Origin: Chaetoceros tenuissimus
Lineage: Eukaryota; Bacillariophyta; Thalassiosirophyceae; Chaetocerotales; Chaetocerotaceae
DNA length: 64,000 nt
Direction of reading: 5' to 3'
Assembly: GCA_021927905.1 (NCBI GenBank)
Contig: BLLK01000019.1
Span: forward strand, 992,001 to 1,056,000
Shown here: positions 1 to 13,300 of the stretch, piece by piece
Layout of the letters: each line of letters opens with the position of its first letter
Numbering within the stretch: the first letter of the stretch is position 1
Made by a program: the position numbers and the translations under genes
Notes under the pieces: model-generated
The model's database searches: none
Seen by the model: only the letters and a program-made list of their open reading frames with translations
What the model was told of the DNA's origin: nothing

Positions 1-158
1 GTCAGAGACGAATGAGAACTTGTGATCAAACACATACTCGATAAAATTTCCGTTCACAAATTACAATCATCAACACCTTGAACATTTTGTAGGCTATTCT
101 ATCAATAATATCAAGACAAACACTTCTCATAGTAGTATCAAGATATTTGGTGTACGCA

Positions 159-1096
159 ATGAATCAGCAGGTCGGTTTAAATATTGTTGAAGAATTGTTT
201 TCTACTCAATTTCTTTTGATTTTGTCTCAATAACTTTTCTTGTCTTTATTAAGCTTCAGGTGAACGAAGAAGAGGTACAACGCACTGATAATGTATATGC
301 AAAAGGCAATATCCGTTGGTAAGTAGAGTCATGTTCATATAGGACATCTAACTTCTGCATCCCTCACCACATCACATCACATTTGGTTGTGTTTTGTTTT
401 GATCGTATCTCATATCATTATTTTCTGCCCGTTTCTTAAAGTGAGCTTGACACTGACACTACAAAAGCAGTCAGGCTTATCATCAAGGCTTTATGTTCCC
501 ATCGTTCTCAATTGAATAAAACTGAAAAGACCGAGCTCCATCGTGAATTAGCACAATTCCTCTTACAAAATGTCCGCTGTTTACAGTGCAATGGTAAGAT
601 AGACGGCGAAGTGAAAGTAGTATCACTAACTCGACAAAGCTGTTCCAAAAGATTTCTCAAGCCTTTCGCGAGCCGTGGGCCAAAGTTCCATTTCACTGCA
701 ATAATGAATTGGATATCAATGAAGATGTAAAGATTCGATTTCTCCAACTACTCCAACAAATTGTAATTTTTGTTGACAATCGTCATCCACAAGTGAATAC
801 AGTTATTGTAAACTGCCTCAAGCAAGTACTAGACGAGGTTTCAAATCAACTTGAACCTGTGCCCCCCCCCAGATATTACTAGAATCACAAATGTCGTGAA
901 TAAAACCTTTGCTCCCACAAGTACTGGGATGAGAAACGAACAGATAGCTGATGCCACGGTAGGGTCTGAACTACAACAAGAAGACACACAAAATAATGAT
1001 TATGAGCCACTTCCCTACAATACACAGTCATCCGAAGCTGAAATTCAAGAAGCTATTTCTCATGTCTATGATGTCTTATTTGATGATGACATTTGA
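159..1096 (+). CDS. Multi-exon hypothetical gene with two frame breaks
   Basis: I do not recognise the product. A plausible model is ATG at 159, exon 159-170, intron 171-259, exon 260-318, intron 319-441 (gtaagt donor), exon 442-593, intron 594-639 (gtaaga donor, ctaac branch-like site, cag/aag-type acceptor), exon 640-1096. Phases agree across the first two introns. After the third intron the frame closes quickly unless one A is dropped from the A-run near 647-650, and a second shift is needed at the run of nine C at 862-870 (eight would restore the frame). The downstream reading frame is rich in Leu, Val, Gln and acidic residues and ends in an acidic tail (FDDDI). Two +1 homopolymer breaks suggest either assembly error or a decaying gene. 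Confidence 0.4.
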
Positions 1097-1398
1097 GATG
1101 TGATACTTGCCTCTGTTGGGCGTACAAAGTGAGTATGTGTCTGGATTCTTGGCTGTGAAGACTCTCGATTTACTTGTGATGTGATTTTAAACAAATTTGA
1201 TAAGAGAATATATAAGACCAAAGCATAAGAAAAGAGTTAGCAGGAGTAACGAAATAAGTTGCTCGTACGAAGGACGTCATTCTATTTCAAAAAGTTGATC
1301 TTATCCTTTTAGTCTTCTTCTTTTGACTCAATACTTCTCCTTACTTTAACATTCTCCACTCAATTCGATTAACTCATTACCTTATTGCTATAGATGGT
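1097..1398. other. Convergent intergenic spacer
   Basis: Between the convergent ends of the frame-broken gene and the ankyrin gene. It is AT-rich, and I see no ORF or repeat worth naming; it presumably holds both 3' UTRs. Confidence 0.5.
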
Positions 1399-3483
1399 CT
1401 AATTTCGCATCATTGGCATTTCGTTTGCGAGACGTTTCATTATGACATTGACATTGTGAATGCTGTTTAATATATTCGACGCAGAATTTACTGTCATGAC
1501 TTTCCGCTGCATCCATGCCTCTTTTGGCAATGCAAAACCATTAATATGTATATATTCCAAGCATGCAACAGATCCCAGCCTCGCTGCTTCTATTGCACAC
1601 AATTTTGGATCGAATGCAAAGCCTCTTTCAATCAACAACTTAAAACAAGTGTACTTTCTATTGCGAATGGCTTCCATACAGAATTTATCATCAGATTTCC
1701 ACGCATCTTTGATGAGAAGGTCAACACAGTATACGTGACCTGCCCGTATAGTATTTAGTAGAGCAATTTCATTAGTTTCGAGCTGATGTTCTTTCATATA
1801 TCGCAAGCAGCGTATATGTGTAGGCATTGGAGACTGATTCTCCCTTAAGTACCCAGCGTAGCTATTTTCATCCCAACGAAAGCCATTTTCGTGGAGAGAG
1901 GCCAAGCATTCTAATTGCCCGTGGTTTGCGGCGTAACCAGCAATCGTTGTATCATTCTTGATCTCTTCACTTGACAAATGCTGCAAGGTTTGAGCAAGCC
2001 CATGATCTATCGCTTTTAGTATCAAATTTCTTGAGTGGTATCCTGTTTCAATCAGATACTGGATGCAATCCATATGTGTCGTTGGGAATTTTGGAAGCAA
2101 GCTAATTCTTGGTAGATTAGCAGCACCCTCTACAGTTTCGCCTTGTAACAAAATGGAGTCATAGTTGTTTGGTAAAACAGTCCCAACATGTAGTAGATAT
2201 TTCAAACAGTCAAGTTTGCCATAACGTAAAGCTTCAAGAATTAAGAAGTCTGGATCCCACTCACATCTATTCTCATGTAAGTATTGTAAGCACCTACTTG
2301 CATCTCCGTGCACAGCTTTCAAACATGCCATTTGATTCCACGGGCATCCACTTTTGTGTAGATACTCCAGAGAGTCAAGCTGATCATCGCCTGCCGCTGC
2401 TTCCGTAAAATCCATAGCCCAGGGACATCCTTTGCTTCGAAGATATTCTATACAATCGACTTTTCCATTTTTTGCTGCTTGCACACAGGAGAGAAAAAGA
2501 TCTACATTACACCCATTCTCGTGACAGTATCTTAGACATTCAAGACTGCTCCCGGCACATGCTTCCATAATATCACCTTCATGAAAATCAACGTCATCAA
2601 TTCCATGAGCACTCCAAGGGCATCCAACACTTCTCAAGTATTGAATACAATGTAGATGACCAGCTTCAGCCGCTTCGAAGATAACAGATCCGTCTACTGG
2701 CCATCCTTGCTCTTTTAAGTATCTTAAACATTCTAGTTGTCCATGTCGTGCTGCACTCTGACAATCATAAATTTGATCTCTTTCATTCCCACTGCATCCA
2801 TTCTCACATAAAAATTTGATACACTGCAAATGACCTTTGCCTGCTGCAATTGTGATCAAATTGTTTAAGTTCTCCAAATCAGTGTGCATCAAACAATACT
2901 TTTCAAACAAATATTCCAAAACCAGCACTTGATTTGCTTCCGCAGCTGCTTCACACGATTGTACGGCAAAATCTCCTTTAATGCCGGGAATCTTTGCAGG
3001 AATTCCACCGAAAGGCTCTAATGTTTCATCATTCTCCACCTCAAGAATTTTTGGGGTCTTCGAAGGCCCAAATAAAAGCTCTAGTCTGGAGTCACCCTCC
3101 AGCTCATAGATCCATTCTAAAATATCAATCGTTCCACACTTTGCGGCACATCTTTCAATGTACCTTAGTACAAATTCTGTACTACTACTGTACTTGACAC
3201 GATAATGCATATCTTCTGGATCGAATGGAAGCCACATTTTCCATTCCGATGAAAAGAACTTTGCATAAGTTAAACAATGACCGCTGATATCTCCATATGT
3301 TATTTTTGGATAGAGCTTTGAATATAATTTTGCGAAGCGTTTAGAAACTAGGGCGAGAAGTAGATAATGACCTTTGCCTAGAAATGTAAAGACATGACTC
3401 CAGCCATCATCTGTACAGAAGCACTCTCCTTTTACTTCTGTAGAGAGAGTATGAATGCTGTTGGAAGTAGTAATATCTTCCAT
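1399..3483 (-). CDS. F-box-like/ankyrin-repeat protein
   Basis: A single-exon 694-residue protein. The N-terminus (about residues 25-60, WSHVFTFLGKGHYLLLALVSKRF) resembles an F-box, a segment that usually binds Skp1 in SCF ubiquitin ligases. From about residue 180 to 670 there are many degenerate ankyrin-type units of the pattern A-A-x-x-G-x-L-x-C-(L/I)-x-Y-L-x-x-x-G-C-P-W, for example near residues 250, 285, 350 and 380. Such F-box plus ankyrin proteins form a large family in diatoms, and the Cys-Pro-Trp variant is what I remember from Chaetoceros. A role as a substrate adaptor is an inference; no catalytic motif is visible. The start is the first ATG in the frame. Confidence 0.8.
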   Translation of the reverse strand: MEDITTSNSIHTLSTEVKGECFCTDDGWSHVFTFLGKGHYLLLALVSKRFAKLYSKLYPKITYGDISGHCLTYAKFFSSEWKMWLPFDPEDMHYRVKYSSSTEFVLRYIERCAAKCGTIDILEWIYELEGDSRLELLFGPSKTPKILEVENDETLEPFGGIPAKIPGIKGDFAVQSCEAAAEANQVLVLEYLFEKYCLMHTDLENLNNLITIAAGKGHLQCIKFLCENGCSGNERDQIYDCQSAARHGQLECLRYLKEQGWPVDGSVIFEAAEAGHLHCIQYLRSVGCPWSAHGIDDVDFHEGDIMEACAGSSLECLRYCHENGCNVDLFLSCVQAAKNGKVDCIEYLRSKGCPWAMDFTEAAAGDDQLDSLEYLHKSGCPWNQMACLKAVHGDASRCLQYLHENRCEWDPDFLILEALRYGKLDCLKYLLHVGTVLPNNYDSILLQGETVEGAANLPRISLLPKFPTTHMDCIQYLIETGYHSRNLILKAIDHGLAQTLQHLSSEEIKNDTTIAGYAANHGQLECLASLHENGFRWDENSYAGYLRENQSPMPTHIRCLRYMKEHQLETNEIALLNTIRAGHVYCVDLLIKDAWKSDDKFCMEAIRNRKYTCFKLLIERGFAFDPKLCAIEAARLGSVACLEYIHINGFALPKEAWMQRKVMTVNSASNILNSIHNVNVIMKRLANEMPMMRN

Positions 3484-3954
3484 CTGAATCTGATAATTTA
3501 TTATGTTTCTTTTCCTGGGTAACTCTAGAGTTCGTTGCTTTATTACGTCTGTGCCTCTCTTTAAATTTTCTATTTATTGACACATATTCTTCAAATAGAG
3601 ATGAGAGTGTCAGAAGAAAAATGAATAAACATGTGTTGTGGAATGTCCACGTAGCACGATGGAATTTGTCTTAAAGTGAAGTAAAAACCTGTCATTGTAT
3701 CGATTTAGCTCAAAAGACTTGAAAATGTCGTATTATCAATACGTACACAGTACCTTCGCCAAAAAAAGGCAGAGGCAAAACGAAAGCAACGAGGCAGAAG
3801 AAAAAAGATTGCTACTACCTTACGAGATGAATGAGCCCATCAGTTGCTGCATCACAGTAATACCCCGGGGCCTTTCTATCTCTTCATCTCCTCATATCCC
3901 CATTCTCCTATAATATCTGAGGCCATTATATATGGATACTAACTAAAGCTAGCT
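3484..3954. other. Divergent promoter region
   Basis: Lies head-to-head between the ankyrin gene and the HEAT-repeat gene and should hold both promoters. A 72-codon ORF at 3695-3913 (+) shows no family likeness and I do not call it. Confidence 0.45.
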
Positions 3955-6900
3955 TTGAAATTCAAAATGAAACAACAAGATGCAACGACGAGATCATCTT
4001 CCTTGTCGCCCAAAAAGCAATCGGGAAAAAAGAAACGATTCAACAATCGATCAAACTTTTCTCCTCGAAATCGAAACAAACACAAAGCCAAGAATTCTCT
4101 AGCAAACTCTATAGAATCCCTAACAGCACTCACATCCTGCACACCTCAAACAAATGAATCGATTTCAGCCCTGATTCAAGAAATGGAATCGGCATCACAG
4201 ACACTTGTATCCACTTTCAAATCACATAAACAACATACAAGAGATTCGAGAATAAAAGAATGCTTTCTATTAGTATTCCAAGCAGTCAAAATAGTTCAAT
4301 CGACAAGTATGTGGAATAGCCTTGGGGAAATTCTAGAATCAATTTTATTAGATGAAAATACAACCAAATACATTCCTAAAAAGGCGAGTATACTCAAACT
4401 CACAGAAGATGAAGCAAAATGTACATTTCCAATTATATTGGATACTATACAAAATGATGTGAAAAATTTGAATCTAGTCTATTTTACTTGTTTAGCGTGT
4501 TTTATTCAAGCATTTGGTCATCAATTGCCAATAGAGGATATGAAACAGTGTATTATTATTTTAATTGAAATTTTGGAAAAGGGGAATGTTGATGCTACAA
4601 GGGATATTTTACTAGATGTGCAGGTTCATTGTATACATTGTGTAATACGGATAATGAGATGGAAACAACTTTCTGTGGAGTTGTTGAAAATGCGTATAGA
4701 GTCGAAAGAACAAGATAGGAATGATAGTGATGGGATGACAACGGTCGCAAGTCGATTAGTGAATGCTATAGTGGATATTATCAATCTAGATGAATATCTG
4801 CAGTTAACAGATACCACATGGCTATGTCACATGTGTGAATGTCTGGCTGCTATTCTAGAGACTATGGATCATTTGGAGAAGAATACCCCCAAGGATGTGT
4901 ATAGTAACGTGGAAGTAATGAATGCTCCCCACATTATTGATCCTACGCAAATTGCAAATATTTACAAGTGGGTTTATAAAACTTTACAATGTGATATACA
5001 ACAGAGTAGTACCAGCACCATTAGCACTGAGAGTACTGATGCCACGAACACTAAAGAACGGGAAAAGGAAATGTCACTCTGGTGGTATTCGTTAGGTTTG
5101 TTGAGGACTATTGTCAAACACCATCCCAAAGTATGTGGGCAGTACTGGTCACTCTTTTTTCCAAAGCAAAAGTCATGGCCTTCTAGTCAATCCATATCAT
5201 CATCACCCATGAGAAAAACTGTAGCTGGGATCAAGAATCATGTGAATCTCATATCTATTCTAGTGATGGAAGATGACAAAGACAAAGGTATTTCATTGTC
5301 AGATGAACGATGTATTGCTGCAATTTGTTGTAAAGAGATTCTAGATGCTTTGCCTTTTCATTTATGGTCAAAATCGGGATATTTATCAGGAAGGATTGAA
5401 TCCTCTCTTGCAGAAATTATAGCTACGACCAAAACGCAACTGACAAAGCAATCAAAAGAAGAGGAAAAGGAAGCTCTTTACTCACTTGCAATTACCATAG
5501 TGACAAAGATCCCCTATGAAAAATATACTGTGTTGGAAAAATCTGCTGTTGTGTTGGTGGACCAACTAGGAAAAAATTATTGTATGTTTGGCCTTCACGG
5601 AGGTCTAGGTTTAGAAGTAGTGGTTGAATCGATTGCCGAATGTATGGGATGCAAAGAATTACCAACAGGTGAAATCACACCTCTTCCATATCCTACTGGA
5701 AAATGGATTGAAAGCAGGCAGTCGGGAATGTTTATGAGTCAAATGTTTATGAAAATGTCAGACATGGCTTCGCATGATATCATTGAAAAAGGACCTCAAA
5801 CTATTGTTCAGATGAAGCTATTTGTCAAGGTCATTCGTTGTGCGACTTGGATCTTGGTTGATGAAAGTCGCTTGCAAGCTTTTGTAGATTTGACAAATGT
5901 ATTGGTTACATCTGATGACAATTTACTCAAGGGAATAGCTGCTGAATTGTTATCTGCCTTCTTGACTGGGAAACGAACTTGCAGTACTAAACAGGTGAAA
6001 GAGATTATTTTGCCAATGTCCCTCTTTGAGACATTGGCAACATCGTTTGACTCTGAAGACATTTCACTTCGCCGTAGCATTCTATCGACATTTGCACTAC
6101 TAGACTTTGCTTCCTGGATGAGATTGTTGGATGGTCCAAATAATCCTCTGGACAAAATAAAGCAAATGGCTCTTGAATATTCGGGGGATTCAAATGCTTC
6201 CGTCAGAAGTGAAGCATGCAAAGCTTTGGGTCATGTCATGACCACATTTATGCATGGTAATAAAGGATTGGCGCATTTGCCTACAAGAGGTGTCTTACAC
6301 AAAAATGTAAATGATACAATAAACGTAGCAATGGTTGCCATCGATGATACCAATGGAACGGTACGAAGTATGGTAAGTTCGTTTGGATTAAGAATTGTTC
6401 CACAGATAACATCCATGAAACTGATTTTGTAATTGTCATAGGCCCTATTTGCAATCGGAAATATTGCATATGAGACAGCAAAGTTTGAGGAATGGAGTTT
6501 TATTGAGCTACTGCCAATTTTTCCTCTTTTAGCCTCAACATACAACCGTCTGTCTGATGAAAATGAGAAAGTTGTAAACAATGCCATTCGCACATCAAAA
6601 CATCTCTTTCGTCTTGCTAATTATGAGCTGCGAAAACAAGAAAGAATTCAAAATGAGTCCAATTGGTGCAAGATTACAGAATATTATCTAGCAAATTTTG
6701 AAGCTAAAATTGATAGAGCGATACTAGATGTGATTGAAGTATCGGATACAAGGACTTGGAAGCAGCGCATGAATGCAAAGAAACAAGCCTGGGGTGCTTG
6801 TCAAGCTTGCCAAATATTGCTGCAGTTTTCGACTTCATTCTCGTCAATAGAAATGGTCGTGGTGGAAAATACGCTACTTAAACTCGTTGAATGTATTCAA

Positions 6901-7386
6901 TATGCCCTGAAAACAAACGAGAAAATCACATCTGCAGCCGTTTCAACATTAGGAAGTGTCCCAGAAGAGGTGTGGAGATCGTTGCCTGACGACTGTACTG
7001 TTCGAGGTGCTTGCCTATCTGCGTGTCTTATAAAGGTGGCATTGATAAATCTTTCAAACGAGATAAAAACAGGTTTGCAAGATGTCATGCGGAGAGTACT
7101 AACTCTTTTTGACGACAACGACGTGAAGAGTTTTCTCGAGAAAGGAGACATTACACAAGTTAATTTGGAATATTTGTATGAATTCATGGTAGAAAATTCT
7201 ATGGGAGCCAATCAATTTGAATCTTTTGCAAGGGTATTATCTGAATTCAACAGTGATTTTGATGTTTCAATTATTCAAAAGTTCCATAGTAGAGCAATTT
7301 TTGAGGCAAGAGTTCGTAATAAAAGCCTTGGTAGTCTCAGTGAAGTGCAAGATTATATTGAAGACAGTGATGAAGATGAATTATAA
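3955..7386 (+). CDS. HEATR6: HEAT-repeat protein, HEATR6-like
   Basis: Two exons, 3955-6372 and 6442-7386, joined in phase 0 across a 69-bp intron (gtaagt donor, catag acceptor), give 1120 residues, close to the size of animal HEATR6. The first 50 residues are basic and low complexity (KKQSGKKKRF). Helical repeats fill the rest: about residues 60-450 match the type seen in the DUF4042 region, and HEAT pairs around residues 590-850 include KGIAAELLSAFL, VRSEACKALGHVM and VRSMALFAIGNIAY. The C-terminus is acidic (EDSDEDEL). The function of HEATR6 is poorly defined even in animals; a scaffold role is an inference. Its stop codon is 7 bp from that of the convergent ASCC3 gene. A second in-frame Met follows at residue 5. 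Confidence 0.75.
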
Positions 7387-7393
7387 TTATATT

Positions 7394-10300
7394 TTATTTC
7401 ATTGGTAATGTGTACTGAATATCAAAGCCTCGACGATTATCAGGCATGATCCTTAAAATAACATAACCACCATCTTCTCCTCCACATGAATTTGCCAGAT
7501 TCCAGTCAAAGTCCATACTGATATTTCTTGTTGTTTTAGTTGACTTTGAACTGAAATAGACATTCTCTTGTGCCAACAAAATACCATTTTTAAAAGTACC
7601 AAGGGTGATTACAAAAGTACATCCATCGTCGCGTCTTCGTCCATTTCGCTTTCCACCTTCCATGTTAAAGTCGAATTTGACAGTTCCTGTAATTTTTCCA
7701 CTTGTCTTATTGGTTGAAAACGACACAGAAATATTATCTGCCTTAGAAATAGACTCTGACTTGATTCTTTCTAAAGCTCTGCGAGGAATACTGAATGACT
7801 TCAACTCGTCATTAGCCTTTGTACGAAGATCATAAAGTGTAATATTTCTCTTCGTCAAATACTTGACTTTATCGTGAGACAGATATTGGTATAGAGGATC
7901 ATCCCCTGGCATGGACCTGGACTCTATAGATTGCCTAGCAATGGTGAACATGGCCAACATGTCAAAACTTCTTTCACTTTGACTATTCCCTAGTGCGATG
8001 GTTTCCATAGCTGCTAAGAGACGAGGTAATTGATCCAAAACACTCTTGGTGTCGTTGATGTAGTCACTTATTGGAAGTTTGACGGAAGATAGATATGCTT
8101 GGATCAGAAGATAGCACCTACAAAGACAATGTGAGACAAAAACTTTCAAAATATCAAATGGAGATAATGGCAAAGTCACTTACTTTGTTGCTGGTTCTGC
8201 AAATATATCTATATCAAAATCATCCCTATTCTTATTTTCATCCCCAGGAACATCTGGGCCCCATGGTAGATCTTCGCTGAGATCAGCGTTCAAGTGTTCC
8301 TCATTATGCCTACATGGCAATTCCGAGAATTCCTTCGTATGTGATAGCGAATAGAACAAAGATGCAATTACTGTCTCTTCAACCTCCACTGGGAAAATAG
8401 ATTGTGATGGAGATGGGCTTTTCGCATTATCTACCTTACCATTTTCATCAATCATTTTTTTCAAAAGCTCTCTAGCACCTTTCACTCCCTTTTGCATTTG
8501 CTGTGGAGTCTCAGGATCAAGATAATATTTTGATGCTGCATGTCCAAGATTTGTTGGGTGAATTGTAAGACCATCATCACTTGCTACGACACATTGGTAC
8601 TTCTTCAATTGTTCAACGCATGCATTCACAGTCTCTCGCATGAAGTCTGCGACATCTTCTTCTGAGTTCGACATGGTACCATAATACGATGGGTTGTTCT
8701 TCACTCTTCTTGCAAAGAATGTCCAGTCCATGTAACCGAGACAGTCTTCCAGAGAAGTGATGGTGCCAATTGCAATTTCAGCATTTATTGTTGCAGCTAG
8801 ACGTGGAGAGAGGCAAGACTCCACAGGAAATGGATCGTAAAGAAACTTTTTATAAAAATTCTTCTTGCTTTCTTCTACCATCACAAGTGCAACTCCTTTC
8901 GTGTCAAACTGAGGACGACCGGCTCTTCCAAACATTTGCAAGACATCTGTAACTGGATAGTCAACATAACGGGACTCTTTACCATCAAAGTACTCAGTTC
9001 CTTTCACGATCACAAAATGAGCACTGAAATGAATGACAAAGACCATGTTAGCTGCTGGAATAGTTAAAACAAAGAAACAAAATAACGTTGCTTGATAAAC
9101 TCACGGTAAATTCACGCCCCAAGCAAGAGTAGCAGCTAAAAGAGAAAGACAAGGTTTAGGTAAAGATATTGATAGAGAAAATCTCAAGACTTTCCATTAC
9201 TTACTCGCTACCAATACCTGAATGTCACCATTAAGGTACAGAGTTTCGACAACTTCTCTATCTTTAGAAGAAAGACCTGCGTGATGTAATCCAATACCGT
9301 ATGTAATCGTATGACGGAGAGACTCATCATCGAGAGTTGAAGCAACAGACTCAATGTACTGATCACTACAACCTAAGAATGCACCTGGATTTTCGTCACC
9401 TGCAGCATAGCTAATGAGATCCAAAGCAGTCAAGCGCGTTTGCCGTCTAGATGCAACAAAAATTATTACTGGTTTCGTTGGCGAATGTTCTTTGATTGCA
9501 GCATAGCAAGGTTTATTCATAGTGGCCATTCGAGGACAGTAATGTCTTCCAGCAAACCCTTGAATGTGAACCTCCATAGGTACTGGTCTAACATTCGGAC
9601 GAAAATTGTACAAACCAAAGGTCCCTTTAGATCCTGAGTTATCAGTGTCGATGCCCATCCAAGAGGCTAAATCATGAGCATTCGATATTGCTGTTGAAAG
9701 TCCAACGATTCTAGTAGCTTCGTACTTGTCATTTTTTCCACCTGATTTTTCCGCTTGAATAAGACGTGAAATGAATCTAGTTCTACTCACAATAGCCTCC
9801 AAAACGGCTCCACGTTCTTCTCCTAATAGATGAATCTCATCAATAATAAGAAGCCGAACATCCTTTACAAAATCTCGACCTTTTTTGTCGTTGCCTTGCT
9901 CACGCCAGCCTCTAGACAACAAGTCATATTTTTCTGGAGTACATACGAAAACATCACCATCACGAAGGCTTCTACTGTCATGACGTGTATCACCAGACAG
10001 TTCTAGAACCTTCCAATTGAGAGGACTTGCTCCAAGTTTCTTCTTCCACTCTTTCAATCTCTCCCGAGCCAAGGACTTCAATGGCGCGATGTAGACACAT
10101 TTGGCCTTGGGATTGTCTCTTTTCATCCTGAGTAGTGCAATCTCAGCAACAATTGTCTTTCCAGAACCTGTAGGAGCTCCAAGAAGGACTGGTTGTCCTG
10201 TATGATATAAAGTATGGAAAAGCTGTGTTTGAATTGGGTTGAACGTGGCAAACTTTGTGTAAAGTTGCTGAAACTTTTCATTGTTTAATGCCGAAACTGG

Positions 10301-13300
10301 AAGAGGAGTCAAGTCCATAAGATTCGTGTACCGCATGGATGCTTCTGGCATTGTGATGTGCTCAAATGATACTGGTAGTAGCGACTCTGATCCTACCCAC
10401 GAATCGCTTGCAACTCGCACAAAATATTGGGATGGCATTGAGCTGAAAGCTGGAATAGTAAGTTCTAGGTGCATGGGGTCTGGATGAGTACGACGACTGA
10501 AAAGAACATATTCTTGATGGTAGATACGACTATTACTTGAGTCTTCAATCCACATCCAGAATCCCTCCGCACCACCATGCCACCTTGGGTTCCACGAAAA
10601 CGCTGGCGTAAGGGTAACAGAAAAGCGTAGAATACTTTTAGTTACAGGTTGGACGTCACATTCAATTTCAATGTTCGGCAAATACCTAACAAATTTTTGA
10701 ATTTTCTTTCCTTCTTTGAATGCATGTGCTAGCTGCCCTACTTCACTATGGTCCATATCCAATAACGAGAGCGCATATTCAAATGAGTTGTACTCCGTTT
10801 TAGATCCAAGGATCCGATGTTCCAAGGCACGATAAATATTTTGAGGTAGCTCTTTGTCAAATTGTCTAAGAGGAGTTTGCCACCACCAGAGTCTCTTGTC
10901 TGCACTCTTTGCAATACGTAACAACTTCAGTGCAGCTCCAGCTGCTCCCTTTTTTAAGCACATCTCAAACAATGCTCTAGCAACTCTACCTGCATTTGAA
11001 GCAATGTAGTTGGTATCACTAGTCAAAGTGAAAGATTTCACTCTAGATCCAGAAATGAAAGCTTGTAATAGAACGCAACTTTTCCCTTGAAAGTCATCAA
11101 CAGAACTCTGAAGCTGCAATGGACAATCCTTTTTCACAATGTTGTCAAGCTCATCAAGTTCCTCTGGTCTTACTTTGACATTCTCAAATTCTGTAGCATT
11201 GCAGATGATATCCAGTAGACATGCATCTGTTGGGCTCAACTTCCTTGACAACATCTCATTGAATCTAGCAACACTTTCAGCTCTGATGTAAAAATGCGAA
11301 GCAACTCTCCCAAGATCTGTAACGGCTAAATTTCCTGAGGATGGATCAAACCGAAGCATCATGTACTTATCTAGAAGTTTTGCTGCTTCTTTCACCAATT
11401 CAAGAGATCTACCACGGAGCATAGGATCAGACTCGGATTCAGCCTGATTAATGCCATAGGCAATTGGATTCTTGGTCATTCTCACATGCAAATACGTATA
11501 CATTAGCCATTCGGCAGCCTCTCTAATGTTTGTTACTGTGCCTCCAACAACTTCGGCATTTAGATGGTCTGCTAGCTGCTTGATAAATGTGCTTTCAATA
11601 GGAACTTCCTTCACCAACTTATCAAGGTATCTTGCAAGGGCATCTTGAGTAGTGATTAGCGTTGCCTCACCAAAATTGTCAAATTGAGGTCTTCCTGCAC
11701 GCCCAAAGATTTGCATCACATCAAGAATACTAAGGTCCATACTGCCTCCTTTCTCTGCATTGTACACTTCAGTGCCTTTAATAACTACTGAGTGTGCGGG
11801 CAAGTTCACTCCCCACGCTAGCGTAGCAGTACAACACAAAACTTTGATTGCACCATCAAAAAACATTTGCTCTGTAAGTTTGCGATCACCTCTTAACATG
11901 CCTGCATGATGTAGGCCCATTCCATTCTTGAAGCTCGAATGAAGCTCTCTATTACGAGATTTTTCTACCTTATCAGCATAGCGTGAATGTGCTGTACCAT
12001 TTTCTTCACTACCCTTGGTGATGAAGTATTTTTCTAGCTCATGTTTTTTGGTTGCAATTTCAGTCAGCTCTTCAATCGTTTCACCAGTACCCTTTCTGGA
12101 ATGCACAAATACCATGACTTGATAACCTCTCTTGAGAGAATCAGCAACAATATCATAACACACCTGATTCATCATTTTCTCTTTTCGGAAACGATTTTTA
12201 GTTTCAGTGACACCTATGAACTGTTGCTGCAATGGAACAGGTCTATGCTCGGGTCCGAAGTAATGCAAACCACGATTTTTATCAACCCTCAAAAAGGTTG
12301 CAACATCCTTGTAGTTAGGCAAAGTTGCGGAAAGACCTACAATTCTCACTTGCTTCTGAGAAGATTCCACAAGACGATGCAAACGTGCCACAACACTTTC
12401 AATCACAGCTCCACGCTCATCAGCAAGAAGATGAACTTCATCAATGATTAGCAGTCCACATGTTTGTGCCAAAGAACCATCGCCTCCTTTACGTGTCACC
12501 ACGTCCCACTTCTCTGGGGTAGTTACAAGTATATCTGCACTCTCAGCCTCCTGTCGACTCAGTTGCATATCACCAGTCAATTCTCTAACAATTATCCCGA
12601 GCACCTTCAGTTTTGACGAAAACTTTTCTACTACCTCCTGAGCAAGTGCTTTCATAGGAGCTATGTAAACTATTTTGCGTCCAACTCCTGAGTTTGTTTG
12701 CTCATCACCAATATCTTGATAAGCAGCATAAGGATCATTCTCATTCTTAATAATTCCCTTATCTCGCAAATGTGCAACTACAGTCAACATAGCTACATTG
12801 GTCTTACCAGCACCTGTAGGCGCACAAATCAACAAATTCTCATTTGTATTGAAAGCAGATTCAAAGACAGCACTTTGCATTGGATTCAATGAGGTAGTTC
12901 CAGCAAACGCTTTGCGTTCTGTAGCGTTCATGACATCTGTCAAAACTATACGTTTATGAAGTTTCGCTGGATCCTTTTTAGGAGCTGGAATAGTCACCAT
13001 TTCATAACCTTCAAAATATTCTCTTTCTGTCCCAGCTGGTAACCCTTTTTGCTCATGATATTCTCTAGTACCTTCTGGCAAAAGAGATGCTTGAAAGTTA
13101 TTGAATTGATCCTCGTCCATTTGATGTATATTTGTCTGATGCTGATTCGCCGCTTCAAATGCCATCAAAGAAGAATCATATGCTTGAAATTCATCATCAT
13201 CCAAGATTGCTCCAGCTTCCTTGGCCAATTCCATAGCTTTTGCAGCATCTTTAATTGCCTTTTTGAGTCTCTTTTCATTCGCTTTATCACTTGCCCTCTT

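Noticed and set aside
1460-1758. Plus-strand ORFs inside the ankyrin gene
   Set aside because: They are shadows of the long, well-supported minus-strand coding region.
3695-3913. 72-codon ORF upstream of the HEAT-repeat gene
   Set aside because: No family likeness, low-complexity composition, and it lies in a promoter region.
12041-12451. 136-codon plus-strand ORF within ASCC3
   Set aside because: Antisense to conserved helicase coding sequence; no independent support.
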